NCBI RefSeq assembly: GCF_040954835.1
Contig: NC_090696.1
Coordinates: 53,970,222 to 54,034,221, forward strand
DNA: 64,000 nucleotides
Source: Lepisosteus oculatus
Taxonomy: Eukaryota; Chordata; Actinopteri; Semionotiformes; Lepisosteidae
Direction: 5' to 3'
In this document: piece by piece, positions 60,216-64,000 of the stretch
Layout of the letters: each line of letters begins with the position of its first letter
Position numbering within the stretch: position 1 is the first letter of the stretch
Notes under the pieces: model-generated
Told to the model about the DNA's origin: nothing
What the model saw: the letters and a program-made list of their open reading frames with translations, nothing else
Databases searched by the model: none
Program-made: the position numbers and the translations under genes

Positions 60216-61859
60216 TGTAGTTCTAAGCCAATGTTATGTATGTGTACAATTATAGTCAGTTTTTATATCCTGCTCCCCTTAGGACACTGTTACGTGGTAA
60301 TTCTTACTAGATCTCAGGGCCTACGTCTTACCTCAGTCTTTATGTTCCAGTTGGTTTTAACTTCTACATCGAACTTGTGTTTTAATGCAACATGGTCTAA
60401 TGTTACAGTTCTGTTCTCATTAATATAAACATGATTGACTGTAAGTTTAAACCACCCATCCTAAAACAAGTCAGGTTCAGAGTCAGTTATTGATGTATTT
60501 TTTGATCATTCACATTTCTGATGCTGCTAAATAAATACTAGTTCTTTAGTGATTAGTCAAGAAGTTTTGAATTTCCAAATTCCAAGTCTTTCTACAGACT
60601 GTTCATGCTTCATTTACTTGTATATAATCTTTATGGATTTTTAAAAAATAACAAGCAAATTGAACACCTTTGTTTAACCACAGCCCGGATTGTACAATTT
60701 TCTAGCCTTATAATTTTATTATTCTTTAATTTCATACACTGTAAGGATATTTTTAAAATGCATTTATAAATCAGTCCACAGAAATAGCATTCATTCCAGG
60801 GTAATGGGCTAAACTTTGATAAAATAGTTCCAAAGGCAATATTCTATAAAAGGAGTGAAGGTACAACAGTATTCATAGCTGCAACTATTAATTTATGATT
60901 ATTAATTATTTAATGATTATTAAATAATCCTGATTTAATTTATGATTAACAAGTACTATTTTGTAGTTATACTTGCTCTATTATAAAATATATAAATTGT
61001 TTATGTATATCATTTTATAATACAGTGTGAAACAGAATTATTTGTATTGTTGCATATTTTATACATGCTTATATAACTGTATTTGTATTTTAATGTAAAA
61101 GATGACTTTTTATGTTTCACCAACACATTCCCCATACAAGATGGATGTCGAAATACTTCATGTTACCTATTCATCAAGACACAACACATGTAATTAATAT
61201 GAAATGTCAGCAGATTTGTGTTCATTTTCATATAAGAGATGCACAGGATAAAACATTCCTGTAATTTCATGACCTAGCTTTAGATAGTTGGATCTGGTTT
61301 TGTAGAAATATATAATAAAGTTTTTACAGAAAAAAAAACTAAGTTATTTTTAAATTTTAGAGAAGCAGCATGTTGATGGATGTTTCATAAAGCAAAAGAA
61401 TATTGGGAAAGGGTATCTGGACTGCAGGGAAATATCTGGACTACAGGGAAATCAGAGACAACAGCTTCCTAAATGCGCTCAGCCGAGATTGCACAGCAAC
61501 CAAAAATTATATTTGAAGATCAAAAACAGAAATCAGAATGACCAATCAAAAGTTTTTTGTGAATAAATGTGATGTTTTTCATAGTCATAGACAAGGAGGC
61601 ATAATTTTTGTCTCGATAGTTTGTCTGCAATATATATTGAAGAAACAGGATTTACAGTCTGTCACATGTACTGTAAGTGTAAAATATGAAACTTAAATAT
61701 TATAAAATTAACTGTTATTGAGATTGTTCTTGTTCTTAAAAACACTTCAATTGTACATACAGTATAATTTGACACAAATTTGCATTTAATGTACATTTTC
61801 TATATTTCTCATTGATACAATTAATTTTTTCCTAGGAAATTAAACAATATCCAGTATAT
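60216..61859. other. No recognisable gene
   Basis: A/T-rich sequence between the Gypsy remnant and guf1; the right end probably includes guf1 3' UTR on the minus strand. Its only open frames are short and motif-free. Confidence 0.5.
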
Positions 61860-62127
61860 TTATTTGTCATTTCTCTTCAAAACATTAATGAATGCATCCT
61901 TTGGAACTTCCACATTACCAATTTTTCTCATCTTCTTTTTGCCTTCTGCTTGCTTTTTCAGCAGTTTCATTTTGCGTGTTATATCACCTCCATACTAAAA
62001 GAACAGAAAGGTTTTAAAAGGCAAAATTAGACCAATGTTACACATTACCAGTATTTACATTTCAAACAACAAACGTTATTTCATACTTACACATTTTGCA
62101 AGCACATTCTTCCTATAAGCTTTAATC
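61860..62127 (-). CDS. guf1: GUF1 (mitochondrial elongation factor 4 / LepA), last two coding exons
   Basis: There are two exons on the minus strand: 62127-62091 ([12 protein letters not shown]) and 61994-61860 ([20 protein letters not shown].., then [16 protein letters not shown], ending KRNDK and a TAA at 61862-61860). This is the hallmark C-terminal domain of LepA/EF4, which contacts tRNA and is unique to this GTPase family. Splice sites fit: acceptors TTTTAG and CTAG-type, donor GTAAGT after 62091. Phases match. GUF1 acts in mitochondria, where it is thought to move stalled ribosomes back and support translation under stress. The GTPase and central domains would lie to the right of 62127; none is seen up to 64000, where the intron carries family B sequence. 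Transcription converges with gnpda2. Confidence 0.95.
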
Positions 62128-62239
62128 CTAAAAAAAGAAAAAGGAGGTAATAATTTATTATAAAAATGGATGATCTTAGTGATTAATTTGTCATGCCAAA
62201 GACCTAAAATAAAATGTATGTTAAATATGCGCCCAACAC

Positions 62240-62470
62240 ATACAGATCCAGCCATTCAGAATGTGCGAGGGATGCTGCAGTAGTTCGAAGTCTTAGTGGC
62301 TGCACGAGACCGTAGCATATTAGTAATTTTCAGTAGTGAGTGCGCTACTTTGTAAAACCACCAGGTGGAGCTGTAAAAGCTGATCGTGGCATGTGGAGCA
62401 ATTGGGCTGTCACCAGAAAACACCCGGTTTCGAATCCCGGTCAATGCTGAGGAACAATCTTTTTTCAATT
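62240..62470 (+). repeat. Family B-related segment with tRNA-like B box
   Basis: It starts with CAGATCCAGCCATTCAGAATG, close to the family B terminus, and ends with a B-box-like GGTTTCGAATCCCGG (62427-62441) and a T run at 62460-62465. It lies in a guf1 intron. The internal sequence differs from the other family B copies, so it may be a sister family sharing only the terminus and the pol III-like end. Confidence 0.45.
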
Positions 62471-62724
62471 ATGGAACTTAAATTGTACACTGTTTAGACC
62501 TTTATTAATTTTATACTGAAACTTGTGAATGTGATGTGCCTCTTTCACATTTACATCCACATAGAGAAAATACAAAGGTAAATAACAGTAATGTAATGTA
62601 ATACATACCTAATGTACACACTGTAGATGGTAGTGATAGCTAAATACGAGAATGTACTCAACAGTATTCCACCTTCTTCATAAATATTTTATCCATCATG
62701 GTGACTTACGGTGCATTATGGTTT

Positions 62725-64000
62725 TAAAAAATACCACTAGCAAAATAATAGTATCCGGAATTTCCGCAAGGTGGAGCTAATAAAGCTCAACCTCTCATGT
62801 TTGAGCTGTCGCCATCAAAGTCTTTAACGAAGATATTACTAATAGTATTAATAATGAATGACCTTGGACAAGCTGTAAGTGTAAACTCAAAGTATTGCCC
62901 TGGTCCACATTCCTTTTTTCATTGACCGTCTTTGTAAAAGTAACACTACAGCATTTCGCAATCACGCATTTTTTTCCAATCATGCAAAGCACAGTAATTT
63001 TTGAGAATTGATTCACCATGCCTTTCACATGCTCATAAAAGAGATTGATTTAGGAACATAAACATATTACCGTATGCAAACTGTACTGTATATAGTATGT
63101 ATATGTATATTTAATGTCTTAACTGTGCCCGTTTAAGTATTGAATATTCATATGGAATTTTACCACTGAAGGGAAATCTTAGTAGCTGAGCATAAAAAGA
63201 ATAGGAGCATACTGCAACGCGTGTGAAGGCCATAAACGATATTAATTTTGGAACATAAACATACAGTATATGGCTGGTCTCGGTACTTTAAAGAAAACAT
63301 ACACGAAACATGGTTTCATTATGACCAGAATCGGTCTTGAGATATTTTTTACTTGATTTACAGTATTTGAGAGGTATGTCTTAACACCAATACTACGTAA
63401 ATACTGCTCACGTATATGTTTCTAGGTTTATATTATGCATTTCATACGGTCAAATTACTTTTGAGCAACTAATAAGAAGCGCGAAACGGTATGCCCAGGG
63501 CGTTTTAGTTTCATTTTGTGCTGGGACTCTTCTTTAACAATGTAGCCGTGGATTGATTAAAGATGTCAAGTACATACAAGTCATTTTTTAAATGTTGTAG
63601 TTCGTCTTGTAAAAATGTTACGAGTACATCATCTATCAACAATTACACAGGTTCTGTTTCCATACTGCGGATTTTGGTTACGTAATATTATTTTCTAATT
63701 TCACGTTGTGAATATATGATTTGGGCAAACAGAGCCGCAAAGAAGTACATTATGGGTTGTTGTTTTTTTTTTTGCAGTTTTATCTAGAACAAGCGATGCT
63801 TAAACCTTTGTCTGATTCTTGTGAAATTATCCACACGACAGTTACAGTACCTAAGAGTTGACTTCAGTGATGTCACTGATGGGATGTTTCTAAAAATCCA
63901 TCCTCTGTAAAACGTCTTCTCTAGTTGTCCTGCATATGTATTCGCTAATGAAGCTGTGTGTTCTGAGCCTGGATCTCTACATTTCTGTATGATCCAGATT
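62725..64000 (-). repeat. Family B repeat, inverted copy running off the window
   Basis: It matches 23310-22530 and then 20310-19880 in reverse orientation and is very similar throughout. In place of the foldback element, about 70 bp of other sequence joins the two blocks near 63505-63575. It carries a 77-codon open frame (63028-62795) that is also open at 23008-23241. The left limit is approximate; it lies inside the guf1 intron. Confidence 0.7.

Noticed and set aside
62427..62441. GGTTTCGAATCCCGG taken as a tRNA gene T-arm.
   Set aside because: No matching acceptor, D-arm or anticodon arm could be drawn; it is better explained as a tRNA-derived repeat remnant.

Overview
This is vertebrate nuclear DNA, most likely from a ray-finned fish. 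The protein-coding content is sparse, intron-split and fish-like. The rest is dense interspersed repeats: Tc1/mariner, hAT, Gypsy, an endogenous retrovirus fragment, tRNA-derived SINEs and an old LINE. I lean towards a non-teleost ray-finned fish (gar, bowfin, bichir or sturgeon type) from the SINE and LINE tails, but the sequence alone does not settle the species.

Three host genes are supported. (1) The 5' part of a yipf7-like Yip1-family gene lies on the minus strand (coding exons 10557-10663 and 9453-9592); its later exons are not seen. (2) The complete coding region of gnpda2 (glucosamine-6-phosphate deaminase 2) lies on the plus strand, with six coding exons between 36124 and 41138 that encode 277 residues with all expected catalytic residues. 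(3) The last two coding exons of guf1 (mitochondrial EF4/LepA GTPase) lie on the minus strand (62091-62127 and 61860-61994). The same three genes are neighbours in human (from memory), but here the gnpda2/guf1 pair appears flipped relative to yipf7.

Layout: 1-1237 unclassified repeat; 1238-5551 dead Gmr1-type Gypsy (gag-PR-IN-RT-RH order); 5552-8571 LTR-like repeat holding an intact Tc1; 9453-10663 yipf7 exons; 11157-14000 SINE and family B repeats; 14133-15762 a second intact Tc1; 16694-18063 and 25614-27010 two more LTR-like repeats; 18640-23395 a large family B copy with a 2.2-kb foldback palindrome inside it; 28245-30780 a SINE, an inverted repeat cluster and a (TTTGCTGG)n array; 31485-35585 LINE, SINE and Tc1 fossils; 34507-41138 gnpda2; 44726-53839 a fossil Tc1 cut by a second Gmr1-type Gypsy whose RT segment is replaced by an endogenous retrovirus piece and other repeats; 55481-58880 three hAT remnants; 59440-60215 a third Gypsy remnant; 61860-62127 guf1; 62725-64000 another family B copy.

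The most rewarding material is in the repeats. Two Gypsy elements have integrase before reverse transcriptase, and their Gag segments look like the SCAN domain of vertebrate zinc-finger proteins. A long foldback element has a 178-bp tandem-repeat core and sits in a repeat whose related copy at 63.5 kb lacks it. A retroviral LTR end is present as a symmetrical 88+32+88-bp hairpin directly before a tRNA-Pro primer-binding site. I found no CRISPR array, operon or other prokaryote-type system.
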